Part shown: piece by piece, positions 1 through 8,428 of the stretch
How positions within the stretch are numbered: position 1 is the first letter of the stretch
Layout: each line of letters opens with the position of its first letter
Source: RGIG2134 sp964461115
GTDB lineage: Bacteria; Cyanobacteriota; Vampirovibrionia; Gastranaerophilales; Gastranaerophilaceae
Length of the DNA stretch: 44,336 nucleotides
Direction of reading: 5' to 3'
NCBI GenBank assembly: GCA_964461115.1
Contig: CAYWSX010000015.1
Span: 1-44,336, forward strand
Program-made: the position numbers and the translations under genes
Notes under the pieces: model-generated
Database searches by the model: none
Seen by the model: the letters and a program-made list of their open reading frames with translations, nothing else
Told to the model about the DNA's origin: nothing

Positions 1-226
1 TTTTTTGTTAAATTCATTTTTAGGTTTTTAAAATATTATTAAATATAAAGAGCAGAAGAAAGTAAATTTTTCCTAAAAAAGTTAATTTTTTATCAATTTC
101 ATATTATAAGTTTTGCCCCCACCCCGACACAACTCAATATTATAGCCATTATTCACCCTTTACCACAAAATTCAATTTCTGTTTATTATATCTTAACAGA
201 TTATTACACGCGTGTAAATATAGTTA
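1..226. other. non-coding contig end downstream of ribF
   Basis: AT-rich sequence with no supported reading frame. The only clear structure is a perfect 14-base palindrome (TTACACG/CGTGTAA) at 204-217, just past the ribF stop codon. It lacks a following T-run on either strand, so it is not a convincing intrinsic terminator. A protein-binding site is possible but unsupported. Confidence 0.5.
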
Positions 227-1144
227 TTATGAAACAGCAGAAATATCTTTTGCAATTTGTTTTTGCAATTCTTTTACAGAAAGAAATTTTATTTCGTCAC
301 GAATAAATTCTGATATCTCAACTCTCACGGGCTTGCCATAGATATTTTCGGAAAAATTCAGCAGATGAGCCTCAAATGTTGGATTTAAGTCATCATTTAC
401 CGTTGGTTTCAATCCCCAGTTTGCAACAGCTTTATACTTTTTGCCCTGATAAGTAACTTCTGCAGAATATACACCATAAGGGATTTTAGTCATGCTTTGC
501 GGATATTCCAAGTTTATGGTCGGGAAATTTATGGTGCGCCCGATTTTTTGCCCGGTTTGAACCACGGATTCAAACGAGAAATTATGCCCAAGAAGTTTGT
601 TTGCCGTTACAATATCTGCTTCCGCCAAAAATTCTTTTATTTTCGAAGAACTTATAACTATATTATTAAAAGTTATCGGCGGAATCTCAAAATAGTCATA
701 ACCAAACTCTTGGCTATGTTCACGCAAAAATTTCGTGTCCCCTTGCTTTTTCATACCGAAAAAGTGGTTAAACCCTGTCGTAACGGCTTTAGGGTGAAAA
801 TGTCCGACCAAAATATCTTTAAGATAGTCATACGCAGATTTTTGAGCAAGTTCACGGTTGAATTCCAGTACGAAAACATAATCTATGCCGAGTTTTTCGA
901 TTAATTTAAGTTTTTCTTCCAATGTCGATATATAATAAATTTCGTAGCCAAAAAGCAAGCATAGAGGATGTTCTGCAAACGTAATGAGCGCAGACTTTAT
1001 ACCGTTTTGCTTTGCAAAGTTAACAGCATTATTTATTACAACCTGGTGCCCTTGGTGAACACCGTCAAAGAAGCCCAGACAGAGCGATAACTCTTGCGGG
1101 GCTTCTTTTTTGGTTATTTCTTGTAAGTCATAAAAAACTTCCAT
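227..1144 (-). CDS. ribF: bifunctional riboflavin kinase / FAD synthetase
   Basis: This 305-residue protein should phosphorylate riboflavin to FMN and adenylylate FMN to FAD in the cytoplasm. The N-terminal nucleotidyltransferase part carries GFFDGVHQGH near residue 24, the HxGH-type signature of FAD synthetases. The C-terminal third has the riboflavin-kinase motif (GRTINFPTINL, near residue 200) and a glycine/proline-rich flavin-binding segment. Its length is normal for the family. The gene starts six bases after the minE stop and has no strong Shine-Dalgarno site of its own, so it is probably translated from the min transcript by coupling. Linkage of ribF to the min genes is not functional as far as I know. 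Confidence 0.95.
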   Translation of the reverse strand: MEVFYDLQEITKKEAPQELSLCLGFFDGVHQGHQVVINNAVNFAKQNGIKSALITFAEHPLCLLFGYEIYYISTLEEKLKLIEKLGIDYVFVLEFNRELAQKSAYDYLKDILVGHFHPKAVTTGFNHFFGMKKQGDTKFLREHSQEFGYDYFEIPPITFNNIVISSSKIKEFLAEADIVTANKLLGHNFSFESVVQTGQKIGRTINFPTINLEYPQSMTKIPYGVYSAEVTYQGKKYKAVANWGLKPTVNDDLNPTFEAHLLNFSENIYGKPVRVEISEFIRDEIKFLSVKELQKQIAKDISAVS

Positions 1145-1150
1145 TTTCGG

Positions 1151-1822
1151 TTATTTTTTCTTATTTTTCTTCTTTACAGGCTGTTCTTCTGTGTTGTCTT
1201 CAGATTTTTGTTCTGTTGGCTCGATAGCTTCCTCATTGCAGCATTCGCCGTCACATTCACCTTGGCAGCATTCTTCTTTTTCGCAATCTGACGCTTCATT
1301 ATCTTCTTTGCAGTCACATCCGCCGCATTTACATCCACCATCACAAGGCAAATCAAGTTCATCAATCGAACCTTCAGAAAATTCAACTACTGTTTCTTCA
1401 ATTTCTTCATCGTCTGATTCATTGTCAGATTCAGCATTTTCTGATTCAGAATTCTCTTCCGCTTCAACTATTTCAATTTCTTCTTCAGAAACCGCTTCCT
1501 TCGCAGCTTTTAAAGCTTCTTGAATTTCTTCGGAAGTTTTCGCTCTGACAACCGGGATATTCAGCATAAGAGCCATTGATTCACCATCACCGTCAAGGTT
1601 CAAGCCCAATGCTTCTTTATCAATAACAATGTATTTTGAAATTACTTCAATAAGCTCTTCTCTAAGCTGCGCCATTGTTTCAGGCTCAAGATTTGAACGG
1701 TCCTGCATTAAAACGAGTTTCAAACGGTTTTTTGCAGTTTCTTTTGTATTTTCGCCTTCAACTTTTTCTGCTTGGAAAAAGTTTACAACTTTATTATAAA
1801 AATCTGTTAAAAAGTCTTTCAT
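1151..1822 (-). CDS. minE: MinE, topological specificity factor, with cysteine-rich C-terminal tail
   Basis: MinE stimulates the MinD ATPase and drives MinCD away from midcell. Residues 1-95 form a recognisable MinE: an amphipathic N-terminus, the anti-MinCD segment (AKNRLKLVLMQDR, about 30-42) and the dimerisation domain. Typical MinE is about 90 residues, but this protein has 223. The extra part is a Glu/Ser/Asp-rich stretch (about 112-158), then 11 cysteines between residues 160 and 195 in CxxxCxCxxCxC and CC spacing, then a lysine-rich end. A clean AAGGAG site lies eight bases before the ATG. It follows minD with a three-base gap. The core call is firm, and any metal-binding role of the tail is inference. 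Confidence 0.9.
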   Translation of the reverse strand: MKDFLTDFYNKVVNFFQAEKVEGENTKETAKNRLKLVLMQDRSNLEPETMAQLREELIEVISKYIVIDKEALGLNLDGDGESMALMLNIPVVRAKTSEEIQEALKAAKEAVSEEEIEIVEAEENSESENAESDNESDDEEIEETVVEFSEGSIDELDLPCDGGCKCGGCDCKEDNEASDCEKEECCQGECDGECCNEEAIEPTEQKSEDNTEEQPVKKKNKKK

Positions 1823-1825
1823 TGT

Positions 1826-2638
1826 CTATTCTCCTTTGCCCAAAGATTTGAAAAATCTTTTAATTTTGTCGAGAAGGGTTTTAGGTTCGTCTAAATCAAT
1901 GAAAGCGACCTCTTCGCCCTGAATTCTTCTTGCAATATTTATATAAGCCTGACCCGCAAGCGATTTTTCCTCGTTAACCGCAGGAACACCTTTGTTTGTT
2001 GACGTAATGATGTATGTATCATCAGGAACAACACCCAAAAGGTCACAGTGAAGAGTGTTTATAACATCGTCAACACTCAACATATCGTTAGTTTGAACCA
2101 TTTGAGGACGAACTCTGTTTATAACAAGTTTGTAATCTTCAATTTCTTCTTTGGCTTGCAAAAGACCGATAATTCTATCTGCGTCACGAATAGCCGAAAC
2201 CTCAGGAGTCGTAACAACAATCGCTTCAGTCGCGCCTGCAATAGCGTTTTGGAAGCCTTGCTCAATACCCGCAGGACAGTCAAGAAGAACGTAATCAAAT
2301 TCATCTTTCAATTCTTCACACACTTCCTTAAGCTGTTCTTCGGAAACCGCGGATTTGTCACGGGTTTGTGCCGCCGCAAGCAAGCAAAGATTAGGATTTC
2401 TCTTATCCTTTACAAGAGCTTGTTTTAGCTTACAACGCTCTTCTACAACGTCTACAAGGGTGTAAACAATTCTGTTTTCGAGCCCGAGAAGCAAATCAAG
2501 GTTTCTCAACCCGATATCTGTGTCAATCAGCACAACACTTGCGCCGTTTTTTGCAAGAGCTGTACCAATATTGGCACTTGTGGTTGTTTTTCCAACCCCG
2601 CCCTTTCCGGATGTAATTACAATTACGCGACCTGACAT
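1826..2638 (-). CDS. minD: septum-site-determining ATPase MinD
   Basis: MinD is a membrane-associated ParA-type ATPase that recruits MinC and is released by MinE. The deviant Walker A motif (GKGGVGKTT) is at the N-terminus, a Walker B-like segment (YVLLDCPAG) follows near residue 115, and the C-terminal residues (LLDKIKRFFKSLGK) form a plausible amphipathic membrane-targeting helix. The ATG at 2638 is chosen over an in-frame ATG at 2659 because AAGGAG sits seven bases before it; this gives 270 residues, the length of E. coli MinD. The gene lies between minC and minE in the usual order, and its ribosome site overlaps the end of minC. Confidence 0.96.
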   Translation of the reverse strand: MSGRVIVITSGKGGVGKTTTSANIGTALAKNGASVVLIDTDIGLRNLDLLLGLENRIVYTLVDVVEERCKLKQALVKDKRNPNLCLLAAAQTRDKSAVSEEQLKEVCEELKDEFDYVLLDCPAGIEQGFQNAIAGATEAIVVTTPEVSAIRDADRIIGLLQAKEEIEDYKLVINRVRPQMVQTNDMLSVDDVINTLHCDLLGVVPDDTYIITSTNKGVPAVNEEKSLAGQAYINIARRIQGEEVAFIDLDEPKTLLDKIKRFFKSLGKGE

Positions 2639-2651
2639 TATTATCTCCTTA

Positions 2652-3836
2652 TTAGTCATTTATTTTAAATATAACGATTTCATCGTTCAAAATTCTTGCT
2701 TCTTCCGGCGTGAAAGTCGACGTTCTTTCAGGGAAAATCGTATTCATACCGTCAGGCTTACGTGCAAAACAATCTGCTATGCGAAGCTGGATTGCGTTCA
2801 TTTTCAAGGCTCTTACTCGGGCGCGCGGGTTGCCTTTTGCGCCTGCGTGAGCAATGCCGCTCAAGATACCCCAAACCGTGATATCTCCTGATGCGCTCAC
2901 TTCGCTTCCCGGATGACAATCACCTATAATAACAACGTTTCCGTCATAATTAACGATTTGCCCCGAGCGAAGAGTTTGTTTTATGTATGTTGTTGAAAAA
3001 TGGTCGATTTCAAAATCTGCTTCGGTGTAACTTTTTTCTTCTTCTCGTACAGCCTGCTTTACAACCTCGGCAGAAATAACACCCTGCTCCGGCTCTTGTT
3101 TTGCCTGCTCATTTTCAAGAATTGACTCAAGCTTCACTTCTGACGCATAGATGTCAGAAAGCGCGTCTTGAATATCTTCTGTTTTTGCTTCGATAATTTC
3201 ATCGGCCTGCTCTTCTGTCATTGCAGTATCATTGTGAATTTCTTCTTTTGAAACAAAGTCTTCTGAATAAATTTCTTCAGAAATTTCTGCATGCAGATCT
3301 TCTTCCACAATCTCTTCTTTCGCGCCGGCTTTAAAAACAAAATCCTCAACAACTACACCGTCATTGCTGCTTGTGAGAACTTCATCCTCTGCCTCTTCTG
3401 TATCCGTCATTTCCTCTGTTTCTTCTTCCTCCGAAGCCTCACTTTCGATATGGTCATCCAATTTGACATAACCATACGAAGGAACATATTCAGGCTCCTT
3501 AATTTCAGCAGGTTCAACTGTTTCTGCCGTGGCTTCAACCGCAGGCTCCGCCTGTTTTATAGTTGAAACAATAATCCCCAAGTTAATAGCCGAAAGCTCT
3601 GTTTGTGCAGAGTTTGTTTCCAAAAACGCCACAGTTGAATTTATGCTGCTGATAAGCGAACGTATGCTCAAAAGCTGTGACTGATTAAGGTCTACATTAC
3701 CCAATTTAAGTGCTATTTTTTGGCTTTTCGCCATATCGTTATCGATGATTGAACTGAGCTCAAAAACTATATCACTAGCAGATACAGCATAGCTCAAATC
3801 TATTATATAAGTGTCGTCTACAAAATTTCGGTCCAT
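2652..3836 (-). CDS. minC: septum-site-determining protein MinC with long acidic linker
   Basis: MinC inhibits FtsZ polymerisation where MinD places it. The C-terminal beta-helical MinC domain is clear at about residues 282-360 (GDCHPGSEVSASGDITVWG, then AHAGAKGN and QLRIADC). Residues 1-95 look like a diverged MinC N-terminal domain. Between them lies about 165 residues rich in Glu and Asp (about 100-265), so the protein is 394 residues rather than about 230. It is the first gene of the minCDE-ribF unit. An upstream GGGATG may serve as a weak ribosome site. The domain call is secure and the role of the linker is unknown. Confidence 0.9.
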   Translation of the reverse strand: MDRNFVDDTYIIDLSYAVSASDIVFELSSIIDNDMAKSQKIALKLGNVDLNQSQLLSIRSLISSINSTVAFLETNSAQTELSAINLGIIVSTIKQAEPAVEATAETVEPAEIKEPEYVPSYGYVKLDDHIESEASEEEETEEMTDTEEAEDEVLTSSNDGVVVEDFVFKAGAKEEIVEEDLHAEISEEIYSEDFVSKEEIHNDTAMTEEQADEIIEAKTEDIQDALSDIYASEVKLESILENEQAKQEPEQGVISAEVVKQAVREEEKSYTEADFEIDHFSTTYIKQTLRSGQIVNYDGNVVIIGDCHPGSEVSASGDITVWGILSGIAHAGAKGNPRARVRALKMNAIQLRIADCFARKPDGMNTIFPERTSTFTPEEARILNDEIVIFKIND

Positions 3837-4062
3837 TCAACACATCCCATCTATCTATCTATTCCCTCAACAATTAAATCGTATATTAAAGCGCCCTTAA
3901 TTACAATTAAAAGTTGTGAATTGTATCAAATTGTAAGGATAAATTTTTGTTAAAGTTTTAAAAATTCGCCTACATAATTCTTCACAAAGAGACTTACATT
4001 TTTATTATCTTGGTCGTAAAATATTAGCAAAATCCGAAACATTTATCAGAAGGGAATTTAAT
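3837..4062. promoter_or_regulatory. divergent promoter region between minC and the phosphoesterase gene
   Basis: This 226-base AT-rich gap separates two divergent genes and must hold promoters for both. On the minus strand a TTGTAA / 17 bases / TACGAT pair is a weak candidate for minC. On the plus strand TTGTTA followed 18 bases later by TACATA is a weak candidate. Three copies of CTAT at 3851-3862 lie in the minC leader. AAGGGA precedes the plus-strand ATG. Confidence 0.4.
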
Positions 4063-5004
4063 ATGAAAAAACATTTTCAAAATATACTGCTTTTGGCTTT
4101 TGCTATTGTATTTGCAGTGAATTTGCAAGCATTCAGTCTTCACGATTCATTAAAATTTGCACAATTGTCCGATTCACACTTGACTACAACCCGAAAAGAT
4201 ACATCATTCAAGGTACTCAGCCAATCCGTTCCGCTTCTTGAAGACGCTGTAAGCCAAATAAACGATACTCAAGGACTGGATTTTGTTATGCACACAGGCG
4301 ATACGGCTGACTACCCGGTTGATTGCGACGTGATGAAATTTATGGGAATAATGAACCGTCTCAGATACCCTTGGTATATGGCGTTCGGAAATCACGACCT
4401 ATCAGTAAGCGGGGATATGACAAGAGACCGCTACCTTGAACTTTTGCGAGGACACAATAGAAATTTCGATTTTACTCAATCATACTACTCATTTAAACCT
4501 AAGAAAGGCTACAAAGTAATAGTTTTAGATGCGGTGGACAACTCTAAGATTACCGGTAACGGTATTTTTCCGCCCGAAGAACTTGAATGGCTTGACGGCG
4601 AGCTTAAATCCGCAAAAAAAGATACTGTCTTGATATTCCTTCACCACCCGATTTTAGAACCTTTCTCAAGTCCGCACCATAAGGTTTTGAACGCTGATGA
4701 GTTTTATGCTGTAATCGACAAATACAAAAACCCTATTGCAATTTTCACAGGCCATTATCACGCAGCAAAAATCACTCAAAATGCAAACGTATTACACGTT
4801 TCAACGCCTGCACTCGTTACATATCCGAACGCATTCAGAATTGTAAACGTTCAAAACTACAAAGACAAAACAATATTTGACTTTTACTTCAAACCAACTA
4901 ATCTAAAAGAAATACAAATTAAGGCTAAACTGAAAAACATGGCGGCACATTCATGCGCAGGCGCAGAATGCGACCAAACAACCACAATTGTTATAGACAA
5001 ATAG
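4063..5004 (+). CDS. secreted calcineurin-like metallophosphoesterase
   Basis: This 313-residue hydrolase of the calcineurin-like fold should cleave a phosphate ester outside the cytoplasmic membrane. Residues 1-23 form a signal peptide (MKKH, then a hydrophobic stretch ending near LQAFS). The metal-ligand motifs appear in order: DSHL (DxH), GDTAD, GNHD, HHP and GHYHA. The substrate cannot be read from the sequence; purple-acid-like, nucleotide and phosphodiester substrates are all possible. A good AAGGGA ribosome site precedes the ATG. It is followed by an MBL hydrolase gene about 50 bases downstream, probably on the same transcript. There is no lipobox, so a soluble periplasmic location is expected. 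Confidence 0.88.
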   Translation: MKKHFQNILLLAFAIVFAVNLQAFSLHDSLKFAQLSDSHLTTTRKDTSFKVLSQSVPLLEDAVSQINDTQGLDFVMHTGDTADYPVDCDVMKFMGIMNRLRYPWYMAFGNHDLSVSGDMTRDRYLELLRGHNRNFDFTQSYYSFKPKKGYKVIVLDAVDNSKITGNGIFPPEELEWLDGELKSAKKDTVLIFLHHPILEPFSSPHHKVLNADEFYAVIDKYKNPIAIFTGHYHAAKITQNANVLHVSTPALVTYPNAFRIVNVQNYKDKTIFDFYFKPTNLKEIQIKAKLKNMAAHSCAGAECDQTTTIVIDK

Positions 5005-5054
5005 CCCGAAATAAAGTACCATAGAAGTATAGAAGAATATTGCAGGTATGAATT

Positions 5055-6005
5055 ATGAAAAATTCTGAAGGTAAGTTTTTTGTCAAATTCAGAGGCGTTC
5101 GCGGAAGTTTTCCGACTCCCAACCGCGAAATGCTTGAATACGGCGGAAATACTTCATGCGTGGAAGTGAATGTAAACGGTCATTTGATAATTTTAGATGC
5201 CGGAACAGGTATTATCTCACTCGGTGAAGACCTTGCGGCAGAGCATATTGCGTCTGCGGAAAATCCTTATGAAAGAAAACCGGTTAAGGCAACTCTTTTG
5301 CTTAGCCACATCCACCAAGACCATATACAGGGCTTCACTTTCTTCAAACCCGCTCACCTCGCATCTACCGAATTAAATGTGTTCGGATATTCGGACTTTG
5401 ACGAGGATTTGGAAGATATTTTATCAGATTTACTTTTCAGTAAATCTTTCCCGTTGGATTTAGGTGATATTGCTGCAAACGTTCGAATCAACAACATTTC
5501 AGGCAGCAGTGAAATCATAATTCTTTCACCTGAATGCGAAGAACCAATACTTAAAACCGTAACTTCAAAAGAAGACTTCATCCCAAAAGGGGAAGAGGTA
5601 ATAATCAGCTGCTACAAGTCATACGCACACCCGCAAAACGGCATAATGGCATACAAAATTGCATACAAAGACAAAAACGTTGTATACGCAACCGACCGCG
5701 AAGGCTACGTTGATGGGGACAAAAAATTGGCAAGATTTGCAAGAAACTGCAATTTACTAATCCACGACGCACAATACACAAGCGAGGATTACAGCTCCAC
5801 AATTTCGCCAAAACAAGGATTCGGGCATTCAACCTACAAAATGGCAATCGAAAGCAAACATCAATCTCATGCGCAGAAACTTGCATTTTTCCACCTCGAA
5901 CCTTCCTACACGGACGAAAAAATTCGTGCAATTGAAACCGAAATTTCAAACTCAGAGCCTGACTGCTTTGTGGCAAAAGAGGGCGAAGAAATTGAAATTA
6001 TCTAA
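5055..6005 (+). CDS. MBL-fold metallo-hydrolase
   Basis: This 316-residue cytoplasmic protein is a metallo-beta-lactamase-fold hydrolase of the RNase Z / cyclic-phosphodiesterase-like branch. The metal-binding motif HIHQDH is near residue 86, followed by a later aspartate (IHDAQY), GHST and a final His in FFHLEP. The N-terminus FRGVRGSFPTP and the GNTSC segment are typical of this branch. It has no signal peptide. The physiological substrate is unknown. The last 14 bases overlap the start of the next gene, pointing to translational coupling. Confidence 0.85.
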   Translation: MKNSEGKFFVKFRGVRGSFPTPNREMLEYGGNTSCVEVNVNGHLIILDAGTGIISLGEDLAAEHIASAENPYERKPVKATLLLSHIHQDHIQGFTFFKPAHLASTELNVFGYSDFDEDLEDILSDLLFSKSFPLDLGDIAANVRINNISGSSEIIILSPECEEPILKTVTSKEDFIPKGEEVIISCYKSYAHPQNGIMAYKIAYKDKNVVYATDREGYVDGDKKLARFARNCNLLIHDAQYTSEDYSSTISPKQGFGHSTYKMAIESKHQSHAQKLAFFHLEPSYTDEKIRAIETEISNSEPDCFVAKEGEEIEII

Positions 6006-6552
6006 AGTTTTTCTTGGTATTTTAACTTTATTTTTATCCGTAAGTCCTGCTTTTTCTGAGATTTACGTTATTGATGCGGAAAAAAATTCCGTAACCCACA
6101 ACAACGTAGGCATGAATTATTTTAACGAAGGCTATTATTACGGTGCTATTCAGGAATTTAAAATCGCTATCTCTTTAAACCCTAATTCTCAGTCCACCGC
6201 AACTTATTTCGATAATTTGGGACGAACCTACCTTGCAATCGGGTACCCGAATCTTGCAGAGGACAGTTTTATAAACGCAATTAAGCTAAATCCCATGAAC
6301 TTAAGTTACAGGCAGCACCTTGCAAATGCCTATCGAAGAATGGGCAAAGGCACGGTAAATAAAAAAATCAGTGAATATCTCGGAAGCAAAAACCCACTCG
6401 ACGGAGTAATGGTAGGGCTTTTGTATCTTGAAATCGGAGATAAAAACTCGGCGATAATAAAGCTGGACGAATTCTGCACAAATCAACCTAATTTAATTCT
6501 CTCAGAAGGTGTAAAAGCTTATTTAAAGACGATAACTCCAAAAAAATATTAG
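5992..6552 (+). CDS. secreted TPR-repeat protein (TTG start)
   Basis: I place the start at the TTG at 5992, inside the end of the MBL gene, rather than at an ATG at 5869 that would add 41 atypical residues. AGAGGG lies eight bases before this TTG, and it produces a proper signal peptide (MKLSKVFLG, hydrophobic core, cut near AFS). The 186-residue product then has tetratricopeptide repeats from about residue 35 (NVGMNYFNEGYYYGAIQEF, then GRTYLAIGYPNLAEDSF, then ANAYRRMG). TPR domains mediate protein-protein contacts, here presumably in the periplasm. The partner is unknown. A hairpin terminator follows at 6704. Confidence 0.78.
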   Translation: MKLSKVFLGILTLFLSVSPAFSEIYVIDAEKNSVTHNNVGMNYFNEGYYYGAIQEFKIAISLNPNSQSTATYFDNLGRTYLAIGYPNLAEDSFINAIKLNPMNLSYRQHLANAYRRMGKGTVNKKISEYLGSKNPLDGVMVGLLYLEIGDKNSAIIKLDEFCTNQPNLILSEGVKAYLKTITPKKY

Positions 6553-6703
6553 GAACTTTTTTGACCTGCAATTAAAGCTGCTATGTAACAACATGTAAAT
6601 TTTATTAGTATATACGTTATATATACCTGCATTCGGGTATAGTATAATTGTAGCCGATTCTCTTTAATATATTTCTCCACTCCTTTTCTCCATGACAGAC
6701 TTT

Positions 6704-6727
6704 ATGCCGCAGTGCGGCATTTTTTTT
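6704..6727 (+). terminator. intrinsic terminator after the TPR gene
   Basis: A seven-base-pair stem ATGCCGC / GCGGCAT with loop AGT is followed directly by a run of seven T. It lies about 150 bases past the TPR stop codon and before the ABC-F gene. No other gene lies in the 6553-6787 gap. Confidence 0.75.
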
Positions 6728-6787
6728 GCGTAAAAATATAAAATATTTATAGTACAATGTTACTGACACTTAAATGGAATTAGAAAC

Positions 6788-8428
6788 ATGATAACAACAG
6801 ATAAATTAACGGTGCGCTTCGGCAGCCAAGCTCTTTTTGAAAACATAAGCGTAAAATTCACACCCGGCAATTGCTACGGTCTAATCGGCGCAAACGGTGC
6901 AGGTAAAAGTACCTTGCTGAGAGTTTTATCGGGCGAACTGGAGGCGACGTCAGGAGATGTTCACATCGCAAAAGGTCTGCGTGTCGCAGTTTTAAAGCAA
7001 AACCACTATGAATTTGACGAATGCACTGTTATAGATACCGTTATTATGGGTCATAAACGCCTTTACGGCATCATGAAGGAAAAAGACGAATTATATATGA
7101 AGCCTGACTTCAACGACGACGACGGAATGCGTGTTGCGAAACTTGAAACCGAATTCGCAGACCTCGATGGCTGGCAGGCAGAGTCAATGGCGGCAACGCT
7201 TTTGAGCGACTTGGGAATCGACAACGAAAAGCACTACAATTTGATGAGTGACCTATCGGGCAGCGAAAAGGTTCGTGTTTTGTTAGCGCAAGCGCTTTTC
7301 GGCAACCCTGATATTCTGCTCCTCGACGAGCCTACAAACCACTTGGATATAAACACTATTTCGTGGCTGGAAGAATTTCTTATCAACTTCCAAAACACTG
7401 TAATAGTAGTTTCTCACGACAGAAAATTCCTCGACAACGTCTGCACACATATGGCGGACATTGATTATTGCAACATCCAGCTATATGCCGGCAACTATTC
7501 ATTCTGGTCTCAAGCAAGCCAATTGATACAGCGCCAAAAAGAAGAACAAAATAAAAAAACTGAAGAAAAAATGGATGAATTAAAAGCGTTTATCGCACGT
7601 TTCAGTGCAAACGCATCCAAAGCAAAACAAGCGACTTCCAGAAAAAATATGCTCGACAAATTAAGCCTTGAAGACATAAAACCTTCCTCAAGACAGTATC
7701 CACGCATACGTTTCAACTATCAGAAAATGCCCGGACGCGACGTTTTACACATAAAAGAACTGAACAAATCTGTTGACGGCGTTCAATTAATTAAAAACTT
7801 CTCACTTGAAATGCAAAAAGGGGACAAAGTAGGATTTATAAGTCGCGACCCGCTTTTGGTTACAACCTTGTTCCAAATTCTTGCAGGCGAAATTCAGCCT
7901 GACAGCGGAAGCTTTGATTGGGGTGTTACATCAACGGTTTCATACTTCCCTAAAGACAACACAAAATACTTTGACACAGACCTGAACCTTATTGACTGGC
8001 TGCGTCAGTATTCTCCGGATCAAAATATAAGCTTTATCCGCGGATACCTCGGACGTATGCTTTTCAGTGGTGAAGAATCCGAAAAATGCGCAAACGTTCT
8101 TTCAGGTGGAGAAAAAGTTCGCTGTATGCTCGCAAAAATGATGGTAGCGGAAAGCAACGTTCTAATCTTTGATGAACCGACAAACCACCTTGATTTGGAA
8201 GCCATAACAGCTTTAAACAACTCTTTGATAGATTTCAACGGTTCAATTCTATTTACATCGCAAGACCACCGATTTATCCAAACCGTTGCTGACAGAATAG
8301 TTGAGATTACACCTAACGGGTTTATTAACGCGTACGACAAATACGACGATTATCTCGCAAATCCTGACTATCAAAAACGTAAAGCAAAACTTTACGGTGA
8401 AGAATTAGTGTGCAAGGCTGGAAAGTAG
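6788..8428 (+). CDS. ABC-F family ATPase (ribosome-associated type)
   Basis: This soluble 546-residue protein has two ABC ATPase domains and no membrane segments, as in the YbiT/YkpA branch of ABC-F translation factors that act at the ribosomal E site. Domain 1 has Walker A GANGAGKST (34-42), an altered signature LSGSE (156-160), Walker B LLLDEP (177-182) and SHD (209-211). A charged linker covers about 245-310. Domain 2 has no usable Walker A (GFISRDPLLVTT, 349-360), a normal signature LSGGE (438-442), Walker B LIFDEP and a Gln at the H-loop position (SQDH, 491-494). Thus only one composite ATP site looks complete. Its 3' end overlaps the convergent HDOD gene by 24 bases. Confidence 0.9.
   Translation: MITTDKLTVRFGSQALFENISVKFTPGNCYGLIGANGAGKSTLLRVLSGELEATSGDVHIAKGLRVAVLKQNHYEFDECTVIDTVIMGHKRLYGIMKEKDELYMKPDFNDDDGMRVAKLETEFADLDGWQAESMAATLLSDLGIDNEKHYNLMSDLSGSEKVRVLLAQALFGNPDILLLDEPTNHLDINTISWLEEFLINFQNTVIVVSHDRKFLDNVCTHMADIDYCNIQLYAGNYSFWSQASQLIQRQKEEQNKKTEEKMDELKAFIARFSANASKAKQATSRKNMLDKLSLEDIKPSSRQYPRIRFNYQKMPGRDVLHIKELNKSVDGVQLIKNFSLEMQKGDKVGFISRDPLLVTTLFQILAGEIQPDSGSFDWGVTSTVSYFPKDNTKYFDTDLNLIDWLRQYSPDQNISFIRGYLGRMLFSGEESEKCANVLSGGEKVRCMLAKMMVAESNVLIFDEPTNHLDLEAITALNNSLIDFNGSILFTSQDHRFIQTVADRIVEITPNGFINAYDKYDDYLANPDYQKRKAKLYGEELVCKAGK

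Noticed and set aside
204..217. 14-base palindrome TTACACG/CGTGTAA as a ribF terminator
   Set aside because: No T-run on either strand and the stem is short; kept only as a note in the contig-end entry.
1174..1386. Alternative minus-strand frame over the minE tail
   Set aside because: It is low-complexity Ala/Lys/Asn sequence in a frame shadowing minE; no ribosome site supports it.
3851..3862. CTAT tandem repeat as a phase-variation tract before minC
   Set aside because: Only three copies, and the Min genes are not expected to be phase variable.
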